Shown here piece after piece: positions 7,960 through 14,859 of a stretch of DNA of 16,911 nt; the stretch's first letter is position 1; each line of letters opens with the position of its first letter. Origin of the DNA: Paracoccaceae bacterium (GTDB lineage Bacteria; Pseudomonadota; Alphaproteobacteria; Rhodobacterales; Rhodobacteraceae); contig JAFIEC010000375.1 in the NCBI GenBank assembly GCA_020832725.1, forward strand, positions 1-16,911. The letters run 5' to 3'. The notes below the pieces were generated by a model that saw only the letters and a program-made list of their open reading frames with translations, made no database searches and was not told the origin of the DNA. Position numbers and translations under genes: made by a program.

Positions 7960-8013
7960 GCCGAAAACCAACCTCAACACTCAGGTATGCGAAACGGGCC
8001 CCGGGGTCAAGCA

Positions 8014-8044
8014 GCGGCGCCATGCCGGGCTTGGCCTGCGCCGC
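8014..8044 (+). other. Leader hairpin upstream of arfB
   Basis: A perfect 7-bp inverted repeat, GCGGCGC (8014-8020) and GCGCCGC (8038-8044), flanks a 17-nt loop. Inside the loop GCC and GGC can pair further. It ends 23 nt before the arfB start codon, in a region without a clear ribosome binding site. It may shape translation of arfB. GC-only repeats of this length do arise by chance in such DNA. Confidence 0.3.
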
Positions 8045-8067
8045 GTATCCGGGCTATTGCATCGATC

Positions 8068-8496
8068 ATGCTGCGCATCTCCGACACCATCGCCCTGCAG
8101 GACTGGGAACTGATCGAGACCTTCTCCCGGGCGTCGGGGCCCGGCGGGCAGAATGTGAACAAGGTCGAGACCGCAGTGGAATTGCGTTTCGAAGCGGCCC
8201 GCAGCCCCGCCCTCTCGCCCGCAGTCAAGGCCCGGCTGCGGCGACTCGCCGGGCGGCGATGGACGGCCGACGGGGCGATCGTCATCCGCGCAGAGACCCA
8301 CCGCTCCCAGGCGCGCAACCGCGAGGACGCCCGCGCGCGGCTGGCCGAACTTGTCCGCGCCGCGCTGGTCGCACCCCGCGCGCGCATCGCCACACGGCCC
8401 ACCCGGGCCTCGGTCCGGCGCAGGCTTCAGGCAAAGGCCCAGCGCGGCGCGATCAAGTCGGCGCGCAAGGCGCCACCCCCCGGAGAGGATTCATGA
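8068..8496 (+). CDS. arfB: Alternative ribosome-rescue factor ArfB (peptidyl-tRNA hydrolase)
   Basis: ArfB (YaeJ, the bacterial ICT1 relative) enters stalled ribosomes that lack a stop codon and hydrolyses the peptidyl-tRNA. The 142-residue product matches the usual length of about 140. The catalytic GGQ is at residues 26-28 inside GPGGQNVNK. The core continues through the typical HRSQ.NRE segment. The last 35 residues are very basic (RPTRASVRRRLQAKAQRGAIK), as needed to enter the empty mRNA channel. It lacks the codon-recognition domains of RF1/RF2, so it is not a normal release factor. The ATG at 8068 fits the family N-terminus, though no clear ribosome binding site precedes it. Its stop overlaps the next start by 4 nt (ATGA), so it is the first gene of a three-gene operon. 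Confidence 0.94.
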   Translation: MLRISDTIALQDWELIETFSRASGPGGQNVNKVETAVELRFEAARSPALSPAVKARLRRLAGRRWTADGAIVIRAETHRSQARNREDARARLAELVRAALVAPRARIATRPTRASVRRRLQAKAQRGAIKSARKAPPPGEDS

Positions 8497-9803
8497 ACCA
8501 CCTAGACCCCACGGCCAGCCCCGCCCGCGACGCGGCGCAAGCCCTCGAGGCGCGGCGCCGACGCCTGCTCGGACCGGGCGTGCCCACCTTCTACCGCGAG
8601 CCGCTGCACATCGTGCGCGGCGAAGGGGTGTGGTTGTGGGATGCCGGGGGACAGCGCTATCTGGACTGCTACAACAACGTCCCCCATGTCGGCCATTGCC
8701 ACCCGCGTGTCGTGGCCGCCATCGCGGAACAGGCCGCGCGGCTCAATACGCACACGCGATATCTGCACGAGGGCATCCTCGATTACGCAGAGCGTCTGGT
8801 GGCATTGTTCGGCCACGATCTGAAGAACGTGGCGATGGTCTGCACCGGCTCGGAGGCCAATGACATGGCGCTTCGGATGGCACAGGCGGTGACGGGCCGG
8901 ACCGGCCTGATCGCCACCGACAACACCTATCATGGCAATACCGCCGCCGTGAGCCAGCTTTCCGCCCGCAAGCCGCCCATCGGGGGCTATCCTGCCCATG
9001 TCCGGCTGGTGCCCAGCCCCGAGAGCCTGTGCCCCGACAGCATCGAGGTGCAGGCGGCCCGCTTCACCGCCGGGGTGGAGCGGGCCATCTCCGAGCTGGA
9101 GGCAGAGGGGCACGGGCTGGCCGGGATGATCCTGTGCCCGTTCCTCGCCAACGAGGGCTTTCCCGAGGTGCCTCGCGGCTTCTTCAGCGGGGCCGCCGCC
9201 GCAGTGCGCCGCGCGGGCGGCCTGATCGTCGCCGACGAGGTGCAGCCGGGCTTCGGACGGCTCGGCCGCGTGATGTGGGGCCACGAGGCGGTGGACCTCA
9301 CCCCGGATGTGGTGACGCTGGGCAAGCCCATGGGCAATGGCCACCCCGTCGCCGCAACGGTCACCCGGCCCGAGATCATGGCCGCTTTTCGCGAAGCGTT
9401 TTCCTATTTCAACACCTTCGGCGGCAACCCCGTCTCCTGTGCTGCGGCGATGGCGGTTCTGGATGTGCTGGAAGACGAGGGACTGATGGCCAATGCCGAG
9501 ACTGCGGGGGCCCATGCCCGCCGCCTGATGGGCGCGATCCGCCATCCGATGCTGGCCGAGGTGCGGGGGGCCGGGCTGTTCTTCGGCGCTGAATTCGTCG
9601 ATCCCGAGACAGATGCCCCCGCACCCGATTTCGTGATCGAGCTGGTCGAGGCCATGAAGGCGCGCGGCGTGCTGCTCAACCGGATCGGACGACACGGGAA
9701 CACGCTCAAGATCCGCCCGCCAATGCCCTTTTCCGTGGCCGAGGCCGACATGCTGGCCGATCGCCTTCAGGACGCGCTCGACAGCCTGCCGCTTCCGGCA
9801 TGA
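8493..9803 (+). CDS. Class III PLP enzyme, phospho-lyase (ETNPPL/PHYKPL) type
   Basis: This is a 436-residue fold-type I, class III PLP enzyme. PLP-site features are TGSEAND (118-124), Asp248 in VADEVQPGFGR, the Schiff-base Lys278 in LGKPMGNGHPVAA, and NTFGGNP (307-313). The text around Lys278, together with FNTFGGNPVSC and the ending LKIRPPMPF, resembles vertebrate ethanolamine-phosphate and phosphohydroxylysine phospho-lyases (AGXT2L1/AGXT2L2) more than ordinary omega-transaminases. Those enzymes remove phosphate and ammonia from a phosphorylated amino alcohol, giving an aldehyde. That reaction is inferred here, and a true aminotransferase remains possible. The ATG at 8493 follows GGAGAGG and overlaps arfB by 4 nt. 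Its stop overlaps the start of a kinase gene, which supports the phospho-lyase reading. Confidence 0.9.
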   Translation: MNHLDPTASPARDAAQALEARRRRLLGPGVPTFYREPLHIVRGEGVWLWDAGGQRYLDCYNNVPHVGHCHPRVVAAIAEQAARLNTHTRYLHEGILDYAERLVALFGHDLKNVAMVCTGSEANDMALRMAQAVTGRTGLIATDNTYHGNTAAVSQLSARKPPIGGYPAHVRLVPSPESLCPDSIEVQAARFTAGVERAISELEAEGHGLAGMILCPFLANEGFPEVPRGFFSGAAAAVRRAGGLIVADEVQPGFGRLGRVMWGHEAVDLTPDVVTLGKPMGNGHPVAATVTRPEIMAAFREAFSYFNTFGGNPVSCAAAMAVLDVLEDEGLMANAETAGAHARRLMGAIRHPMLAEVRGAGLFFGAEFVDPETDAPAPDFVIELVEAMKARGVLLNRIGRHGNTLKIRPPMPFSVAEADMLADRLQDALDSLPLPA

Positions 9804-10783
9804 GCATGGCAGAGGCACAGGCAGCCCTTGCGGCATGGGGCCCGGCCGACGTGGTGCGGCTGATCAAGGACCGTGAGAACGCGGTCTTCGAGGTTCGGCT
9901 GGCCACCGGCGTGAGGGCTGCACTGCGGCTGCATCGCAGCGGCTATCAGAGCACGGATGCCATCCGTTCGGAATTGTGGTGGATGGGTGCGCTGGCCGAT
10001 CGCGGGTTTCCTGCCCCGCGGCCGCTGCCTGCCGCCGGGGGTGTGCTGGTCGCCGAGCGGGAAGGGGAGCGGGCTGCCTCGCTTCTGGAATGGGTGGAGG
10101 GCGCGCCGATCGGCGCAGGCGGGGTGGCGCTGGTCGGGACGCCGGGAGAAATCGCGCAACGCCACCGGGCATTGGGCGCGCTTGTAGCCCGGCTTCATGC
10201 GGTGACCGACCGGCTTGCGCGCCCCGCATGGTTCACCAGGCCAGCTTGGGACGCCGACGCCTTTCTGGGCGCAGAGCCGTTCTGGGGGCCGTTCTGGCGG
10301 AACCCGGCCCTCTCGCGATCCGAGGCAGAGCTTCTTCTGCAGGCACGGGCCACCGCCCGGCAGGCCCTTTCGGAGCTGGAGGCGAGCGGGGCGGACATGG
10401 GGCTGATCCATGCCGATCTGCTGCGCGAGAACGTCATGCAGCGCCCCGACGGATCCCTTGCCCTGATCGATTTCGATGATTGCGGTCCGGGTTTTCGCCT
10501 CTACGATCTTGCCACCGCCCTGTCGCAAAGCGTGGGTGAGCCCGGACTTGCGGACCGGGCAGAGGCATTGCTCGAGGGCTATGCCGCCGATCGCGCGCCC
10601 GGCGCGGGTGCCGCTGCTGCATTGCCGCTGCTGCTGATGCTGCGGCTGTGCGCAGCCTGCGGCTGGCAGGTCCCCCGCGCCGGGGGCGACCGGGCACGCC
10701 TGCGGCGGGTGGCCGTGCTGGCCGTCGCGGCTGCCCGGGGCTGGTTGCACAATGGTGGCTGGCCGGCAGCCCTGCAGGAGTGA
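9800..10783 (+). CDS. APH-fold small-molecule kinase, hydroxylysine/amino-alcohol kinase-like
   Basis: This is a 327-residue kinase of the aminoglycoside-phosphotransferase/choline-kinase fold (the COG2334 group, with SrkA and hydroxylysine kinase). The Brenner motif HADLLREN runs from His204 to Asn211 with catalytic Asp206. The metal-binding DFD begins at Asp224 (LIDFDD). The N-lobe has RENAVFEV (25-32) and ALRLHRSGY (41-49). It starts within the stop of the phospho-lyase-like gene (ATGA), so the two are translationally coupled. In other bacteria these two domains are known as one fused protein. The pair would phosphorylate a hydroxyl amine and then eliminate the phosphate. The substrate is not visible: 5-hydroxylysine, ethanolamine and 1-aminopropan-2-ol are candidates. 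A protein kinase of SrkA type is less likely given its partner. Confidence 0.88.
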   Translation: MSMAEAQAALAAWGPADVVRLIKDRENAVFEVRLATGVRAALRLHRSGYQSTDAIRSELWWMGALADRGFPAPRPLPAAGGVLVAEREGERAASLLEWVEGAPIGAGGVALVGTPGEIAQRHRALGALVARLHAVTDRLARPAWFTRPAWDADAFLGAEPFWGPFWRNPALSRSEAELLLQARATARQALSELEASGADMGLIHADLLRENVMQRPDGSLALIDFDDCGPGFRLYDLATALSQSVGEPGLADRAEALLEGYAADRAPGAGAAAALPLLLMLRLCAACGWQVPRAGGDRARLRRVAVLAVAAARGWLHNGGWPAALQE

Positions 10784-10794
10784 CTGCCCGCGAT

Positions 10795-10819
10795 GCGGGG
10801 CCAGACAGGCCGGCCCCGC
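10795..10819. terminator. GC-rich hairpin, probable bidirectional terminator
   Basis: GCGGGGCC (10795-10802) and GGCCCCGC (10812-10819) form a perfect 8-bp stem with a 9-nt loop. It lies in the 45-nt gap between the kinase stop on the plus strand and the microprotein stop on the minus strand. No T-tract follows on either side, so termination would be of the GC-rich, tract-less kind. The convergent position is the main support. Confidence 0.5.
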
Positions 10820-10828
10820 GCGCCCTGG

Positions 10829-10921
10829 CTAGACGGGTGCGATGATCATCACCGCCAGGCTGTAGATCAGGATACCGGCAAAGAACGCCACGGTGCCCCA
10901 GATCTGGAGTTTCTCGCGCAT
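10829..10921 (-). CDS. Single-pass membrane microprotein, 30 residues
   Basis: This short frame encodes a 30-residue peptide: a charged start MREK, then one hydrophobic segment (about residues 7-28) with Trp8, two Phe and Tyr20, ending APV. The second ATG (10921) is preferred, because GGAGG lies 5 nt before it. An ATG at 10933 would give 34 residues but has no ribosome binding site of its own, and the GGAGG falls just inside its coding sequence. The stop is TAG at 10829-10831, just before the convergent hairpin. I do not recognise a family. Such one-helix proteins often join a larger membrane complex, and the MscS-type channel two genes upstream is one candidate partner, by position only. Confidence 0.5.
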   Translation of the reverse strand: MREKLQIWGTVAFFAGILIYSLAVMIIAPV

Positions 10922-10926
10922 CTGCG

Positions 10927-10931
10927 CCTCC
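10927..10931 (-). promoter_or_regulatory. Strong ribosome binding site for the microprotein
   Basis: GGAGG on the minus strand is followed by a 5-nt spacer (CGCAG) and the ATG at 10921. This is the best-formed ribosome binding site in the region and the main reason to call the tiny gene real and to choose its second ATG. Confidence 0.5.
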
Positions 10932-10960
10932 ATGAAGAGGATGTCGGGAACGGGTTGCGT

Positions 10961-11245
10961 TCAGACACTCTCCAAAGGCGGGGCGCGCGACCGGAAACCG
11001 GGGGCGGGGCGGGCATCCGCCCGCGCACGATATGCCCCGTGCCGCAGCACCGGCGGTGCGATGGCAGGGACGGTGGGATCCGCAACAACGGGCCCGGCGG
11101 TCTCGTCGGCACCTGCTCTGTCATGTGCTGCGGGCGCAACCTCGGCGACCGAGATCGCCTCGGCGGGCACAAGCGCCCCTCCTCCGGGGCCGCCCCAGAG
11201 CACAAGCGCGATTGCAAGGAGAACGAGAGAGAAGCGCGTGGCCAT
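10961..11245 (-). CDS. Small exported or membrane-anchored protein, unknown function
   Basis: The frame encodes 94 residues. The N-terminus (Arg4, then FSLVLLAIALVLWGG) looks like a signal peptide, with a possible cleavage after PAEA (about residue 30), or it may serve as an uncleaved anchor. The rest is rich in Ala, Pro, Val and Arg, has no cysteine, and shows no recognisable domain. An in-frame ATG at 11269 would add eight residues before the signal sequence; neither start has a clear ribosome binding site. Third codon positions are strongly G/C, but so are most frames here. It lies 71 nt after the channel gene and 39 nt before the microprotein on the same strand. I cannot assign a function, and a non-coding stretch is possible. 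Confidence 0.4.
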   Translation of the reverse strand: MATRFSLVLLAIALVLWGGPGGGALVPAEAISVAEVAPAAHDRAGADETAGPVVADPTVPAIAPPVLRHGAYRARADARPAPGFRSRAPPLESV

Positions 11246-11316
11246 GCCGATCACCGAAGAAGCCAACATCAGCAGGCGCAGAACGGAGACATTCCGTCAA
11301 CGCCCTGCACATGTGT

Positions 11317-13776
11317 TCAACGGCTGCCGGGCGGGGGCGTCTCGGGCGAGGGTGCCGCACCCCGCCCCGTTCCGTCGTCGTCGCCAGCAGGCGGATGCAG
11401 CGCGCGCGCAAAGCTCTCGGCCACCTCGCCCGCATTGCGCAACCACAGGTCGCGCTGGGAAAAGGGCACCTCGACGCCCTCTTCCTCGAAGCGGCGGGCG
11501 ACCTCGTAGTTCATATCGGACTGGGCGCGCAGCATCCATGTGACGTCGCGCAGGATTGCGCGGATCTCGAATTCCAGCGAATCCGCGCCGAAGGATGTGA
11601 ACAACACGGTGGGCGGCGGATTGAGAAGCACCATCGGGTGTTGCTCGGCGACCTCCAGCAGGATCTTCTCGACCTTGCGGGGATCGGTCCCATAGGCCAC
11701 GCCCACCTTCACGATCACCCGGCCCAGCAGGTTGGTATGCGTCCAGTTGGTCACCGGCTGGGAGATCAGGTCGGCATTGGGCACGATGACGGTGGAGCGG
11801 TGGAAGGTCTCGATGGTCGTAGAGCGCACCGAGATGCGGCGCACCCAGCCAGAGACGCCGCCCACCTCGACCCAATCGCCGATCTTTATGGGCCGCTCCA
11901 CCAGCAGGATGATGCCGGAGACGAAATTCGACACGATCGCCTGCAGGCCAAAGCCGATCCCCACCGAAAGCGCGCCTGCCACGATGGCAAGGTTGGACAG
12001 ATCGAGACCCGTTGACGTGATGGCCGCCAGCGCGGCGACGAAGATGCCGACATAGCCCGTCCCCGTGACCAGCGCCGCCTGCCCGCCCGGATCGATCCGC
12101 GTGTTGGGCAGAAGCGACGAGCGCAGCGTCGCCTGCAGCAGGCGCGTCAGCGTATAGCCCACCGCAAAGATGACCACGAAGGTCAGCACGTCGGCCAGCG
12201 AGATGCGCGCCTCGCCCAGGGCTACGCCCGAGCGCGCAAGCTCCAGAAGCCCCAGCAGATCGGCTTCGCGCGCGCCCCAGACCAGGAGCAGGATCGGAAT
12301 CAGCGACAGGGAAATCGTGATGCCGATCAGTGATGGCACCAGCGCGCCAGGCCCCGCCCCCGGCCCCGCGCCAGTCGGAAGGAACGTCGCGTACAGGCGG
12401 CGGTAAAGGTCCGACAGCCCGCCCTGCAGAACCACCGCAAGCGCCACGACACCCAGCGTATGAATCGCGGGATCCACGGTGGCCCGGGCAAAGGCGAAAT
12501 AGCCGATCGCCGCCATCACCGGCCCGGCCAGCGCGACAAGCAGTGCCCCCCGCGACAGCAGCATCACCACCCTGTCCTGGATCGAGCGCTCTTCCTCCTC
12601 GGTCGCCGCCCGCACCTGGGCACCCAGCAGCAGCGCAAGCCGTATCAGCAAGAGGCCGGCAGCCAGCGTGACGGGGAAGGACAGGACGATCCAGCTTGTC
12701 TCGGACAATTCGGGACGCACGGCCGCGCGGTCCAGCAAGATGCGCAGTGCCAGCGTCATCCCCAGGGCGGTCGCGACCCGTCTGCCCACGGCCCGTGCCT
12801 CGGGCGGCAGCGACAGGGCCCAGCCCGCCTCAGCCCCCTCGGCCACGAACACCGCATTGCCCAACCAGCGGCCAGCCAGTATGGCAAGCCCGGCAGGCAC
12901 GATCGCATCGACAAGCGCAAGGCCGCGCGGCCCGGCAAGGCCGGTCTGGGCCAGCGCCTCGGCCAGCATCCACAACCCCGCGACCGGAAGCGCCACCGCT
13001 GTGGCCGCCTGCACGAACACCTCGCCCGGCAGGGCGCGCGCGCCAAGGCGTTCCCCGATCCAGCCAAGCATGGCATGCCCCCAGCGCCGGGCCCTCAGGA
13101 TCAGCACCAGCGCCGCCGCCAGCAGTGCGAGGATCACCGGCAGGTTCTGGCGCAGGTCCGCCCGGCGCTGGGGAGCGGCCCAGGCATTGCGGATCTCGAC
13201 GCGCGCACCATCGAGATAGGCCAGCGATTCCGCCGCAGCGCGGGGCCAGAGCGCGGGGTTGAGTGGCGAGGGGCCAAGGCGGACCAGCGCCTCGGCCTGA
13301 CGGTCGCGGATGATGCGGTCGATTTCCCGGATCAGCCCGTCGGCACGGCGAAACGCCTCTTCTGCGGCGATCTGCGGGCCGGCCGCCCGCTGCAGCTGAT
13401 CGGTGAGCTCGGCGCGGCGCGCTGCGATCTCGGGCGGCTCTGTCGCATCGGCCTCCGGGGCCGGGCCCAGCGCCTCGAGCTGCCCGCGCAGGGTCGCCAA
13501 CCGGGCCCGCGACGCATCCTGCTGAGCGAGGAAACGCGCGCGCCATTCCACCAGCTGGCCGCGCAGCGCCTCAAGCGCGGGCGTGGACGCCAGCCCCAGC
13601 TCGGTCACCCGCTCGGCCCGGACGGCCACGCGTTGCCATTCCTCCAGATCGACGCCTGCTCGGCTGTCCTGCGCCATCGCCACCGGCGACACGGCAAGCA
13701 TCGACAGCGCCAGAAACACGCTGAGCATGAGGCGCATGGCCTGCCTGCGCACCTGCGCGGCGAGGGGAGTGTTCAT
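11317..13776 (-). CDS. Large MscS-family mechanosensitive channel with DUF3772 domain
   Basis: This 819-residue inner-membrane protein is a large MscS-type channel that should open under membrane tension to release solutes. A signal peptide (residues 1-35, ending VAMA before Gln36) leads to a periplasmic coiled-coil-like region. That region contains the DUF3772 signature LEALGPAPE followed by an Ala/Arg-rich helix. Many hydrophobic segments fill about residues 200-600. The MscS pore helix and gate motif GIGFGLQ lie at about 606-612, followed by SNFVSGIILLVERPIKIGD and then the cytoplasmic beta and alpha/beta domains to about 790. The tail is Pro/Gly-rich. The ATG at 13776 overlaps the cysK stop by 4 nt. 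The longer upstream frame lies within cysK and was rejected. Coupling to cysK suggests expression with the stress genes upstream. Confidence 0.93.
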   Translation of the reverse strand: MNTPLAAQVRRQAMRLMLSVFLALSMLAVSPVAMAQDSRAGVDLEEWQRVAVRAERVTELGLASTPALEALRGQLVEWRARFLAQQDASRARLATLRGQLEALGPAPEADATEPPEIAARRAELTDQLQRAAGPQIAAEEAFRRADGLIREIDRIIRDRQAEALVRLGPSPLNPALWPRAAAESLAYLDGARVEIRNAWAAPQRRADLRQNLPVILALLAAALVLILRARRWGHAMLGWIGERLGARALPGEVFVQAATAVALPVAGLWMLAEALAQTGLAGPRGLALVDAIVPAGLAILAGRWLGNAVFVAEGAEAGWALSLPPEARAVGRRVATALGMTLALRILLDRAAVRPELSETSWIVLSFPVTLAAGLLLIRLALLLGAQVRAATEEEERSIQDRVVMLLSRGALLVALAGPVMAAIGYFAFARATVDPAIHTLGVVALAVVLQGGLSDLYRRLYATFLPTGAGPGAGPGALVPSLIGITISLSLIPILLLVWGAREADLLGLLELARSGVALGEARISLADVLTFVVIFAVGYTLTRLLQATLRSSLLPNTRIDPGGQAALVTGTGYVGIFVAALAAITSTGLDLSNLAIVAGALSVGIGFGLQAIVSNFVSGIILLVERPIKIGDWVEVGGVSGWVRRISVRSTTIETFHRSTVIVPNADLISQPVTNWTHTNLLGRVIVKVGVAYGTDPRKVEKILLEVAEQHPMVLLNPPPTVLFTSFGADSLEFEIRAILRDVTWMLRAQSDMNYEVARRFEEEGVEVPFSQRDLWLRNAGEVAESFARALHPPAGDDDGTGRGAAPSPETPPPGSR

Positions 13777-14807
13777 TCGGTCTCGGCCACGTCCGGCACC
13801 GCCCGGGGCGCATTGTCCAGCCAGCGGGGAACGGGCAGGTTGCGCTCTCGCAGGAAGGCGGGGTTGAACAGGCGCGACTGATAGCGGGTGCCGTAGTCGC
13901 ACAGGATCGTCACGATGGTGTGGCCGGGGCCCATCTCGCGGGCCATCCGGATCGCCCCTGCGATGTTGATCCCTGACGATCCGCCCAGGCACAGACCCTC
14001 GTGTTCCAGCAGATCGAACACCACCGGCAGCGCCTCGGCATCGGGAATGCGATAGCAGAAATCGGGGCGGAACCCTTCGAGGTTGGCGGTGATGCGCCCC
14101 TGGCCGATGCCCTCGGATATCGACGAGCCTTCGGAGCGCAGCACGCCTTCGGTATAGTAACTGTAGAGCGCCGCCCCGTCGGGATCGGCCAGCCCGATCC
14201 TGACGCCCCGGGGCTGCAGCGCCTGGGCGACCCCCGCCAATGTGCCCCCCGAGCCGACCGCGCAGATGAATGCATCCACGCCGCCTCCGGTCTGCTCCCA
14301 GATCTCGGGGCCGGTCGTCTCGACATGGGCCTGACGGTTGGCGACATTGTCGAACTGGTTGGCCCAGATCGCGCCTGCGGGCTCGGACGCCGCCAGCGCC
14401 TCGGCCAGCCGACCCGAATAGCGCACGAAATTGTTGGGCTTGCTGTAGGGGGCTGCGGGCACCTCCACCAGGGTGGCACCGGCCAGCCGCAGCATGTCCT
14501 TCTTTTCCTGGCTCTGGGTCTCGGGAATGACGATGACGGTCCGATAGCCCATCGAGGCCCCCACCAGCGCCAGCCCGATGCCCGTATTTCCGGCCGTGCC
14601 CTCGACAATCGTGCCCCCGGGACCCAGCGCGCCCCGCGCAACCGCGTCGCGGATGATGTAGAGCGCAGCCCGGTCCTTGACCGACTGGCCGGGGTTGAGG
14701 AACTCCGCCTTGCCGAGGATCTCGCAGCCGGTTGCCTCCGAGGCATGGCGCAGGCGGATCAGGGGCGTATTGCCCACGGCTTCGGCAAGCGAGCGGCGGA
14801 TGGTCAT
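13773..14807 (-). CDS. cysK: Cysteine synthase (O-acetylserine sulfhydrylase family)
   Basis: The product makes L-cysteine from O-acetylserine and sulfide, using PLP, in the cytoplasm. The 344-residue protein has the PLP lysine Lys44 in GQSVKDRAAL, the phosphate/substrate loop EGTAGNTGIG (69-78), the glycine loop GSGGTLAG, and GGSSGIN near the C-terminus. The Gly-Thr-Ala form of the substrate loop differs from the usual TSGNTG of classic CysK and resembles a divergent cysteine synthase subgroup, so exact substrate use is less certain. The ATG at 14807 follows GGAG with a 6-nt spacer. In Rhodobacter sphaeroides cysK lies with trgAB in a locus that contributes to high-level tellurite resistance, and the same order is seen here. 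It overlaps the channel gene by 4 nt. Confidence 0.92.
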   Translation of the reverse strand: MTIRRSLAEAVGNTPLIRLRHASEATGCEILGKAEFLNPGQSVKDRAALYIIRDAVARGALGPGGTIVEGTAGNTGIGLALVGASMGYRTVIVIPETQSQEKKDMLRLAGATLVEVPAAPYSKPNNFVRYSGRLAEALAASEPAGAIWANQFDNVANRQAHVETTGPEIWEQTGGGVDAFICAVGSGGTLAGVAQALQPRGVRIGLADPDGAALYSYYTEGVLRSEGSSISEGIGQGRITANLEGFRPDFCYRIPDAEALPVVFDLLEHEGLCLGGSSGINIAGAIRMAREMGPGHTIVTILCDYGTRYQSRLFNPAFLRERNLPVPRWLDNAPRAVPDVAETE

Positions 14808-14817
14808 GGGGCGCTCC

Positions 14818-14859
14818 GTTCGGGTTCGGCCTTCTTGATAGGCAGGGCCGCGCCCGAAC
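14818..14859 (-). promoter_or_regulatory. Intercistronic hairpin between trgB and cysK
   Basis: The gap of 52 nt between trgB and cysK is largely one inverted repeat. GTTCGGG (14818-14824) pairs with CCCGAAC (14853-14859). A symmetric 3-nt internal loop follows, then GGCC (14828-14831) pairs with GGCC (14846-14849) around a 14-nt loop. The base of the stem touches the GGAG ribosome binding site of cysK (14814-14817). It could tune cysK translation or protect the trgB mRNA end. No T-tract is present. Confidence 0.45.

Noticed and set aside
7999..8006. Palindrome CCCCGGGG in the gap before arfB as an operator
   Set aside because: It is a short G/C-only palindrome of a kind that is common in such DNA, and no second copy or known operator pattern is nearby.
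6801..8492. Reading the PLP enzyme as a 1000-residue protein starting at 6801
   Set aside because: The upstream 564 codons cross the antisense of the ABC ATPase, the divergent gap and arfB in another frame. The ATG at 8493 has GGAGAGG and fits the family N-terminus.
8502..9836. Minus-strand open frame of 444 codons opposite the PLP enzyme gene
   Set aside because: The plus strand holds an intact class III PLP enzyme. The minus product is His/Gly/Gln-rich without motifs.
11283..11300. TTGACG plus a 5-bp inverted repeat after the channel gene as a promoter for the small exported protein
   Set aside because: No -10-like box occurs at 16-18 nt from TTGACG, and the 5-bp stem is too short to separate from chance.
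12460..13881. Plus-strand open frame of 473 codons opposite the channel gene
   Set aside because: It is antisense to the signal peptide, DUF3772 and transmembrane parts of the channel. It has no domain and biased Arg/Gln/His content.
13777..13992. Longer channel frame beginning at 13992
   Set aside because: It lies inside cysK in another frame and would bury the clear signal peptide that starts shortly after 13776.
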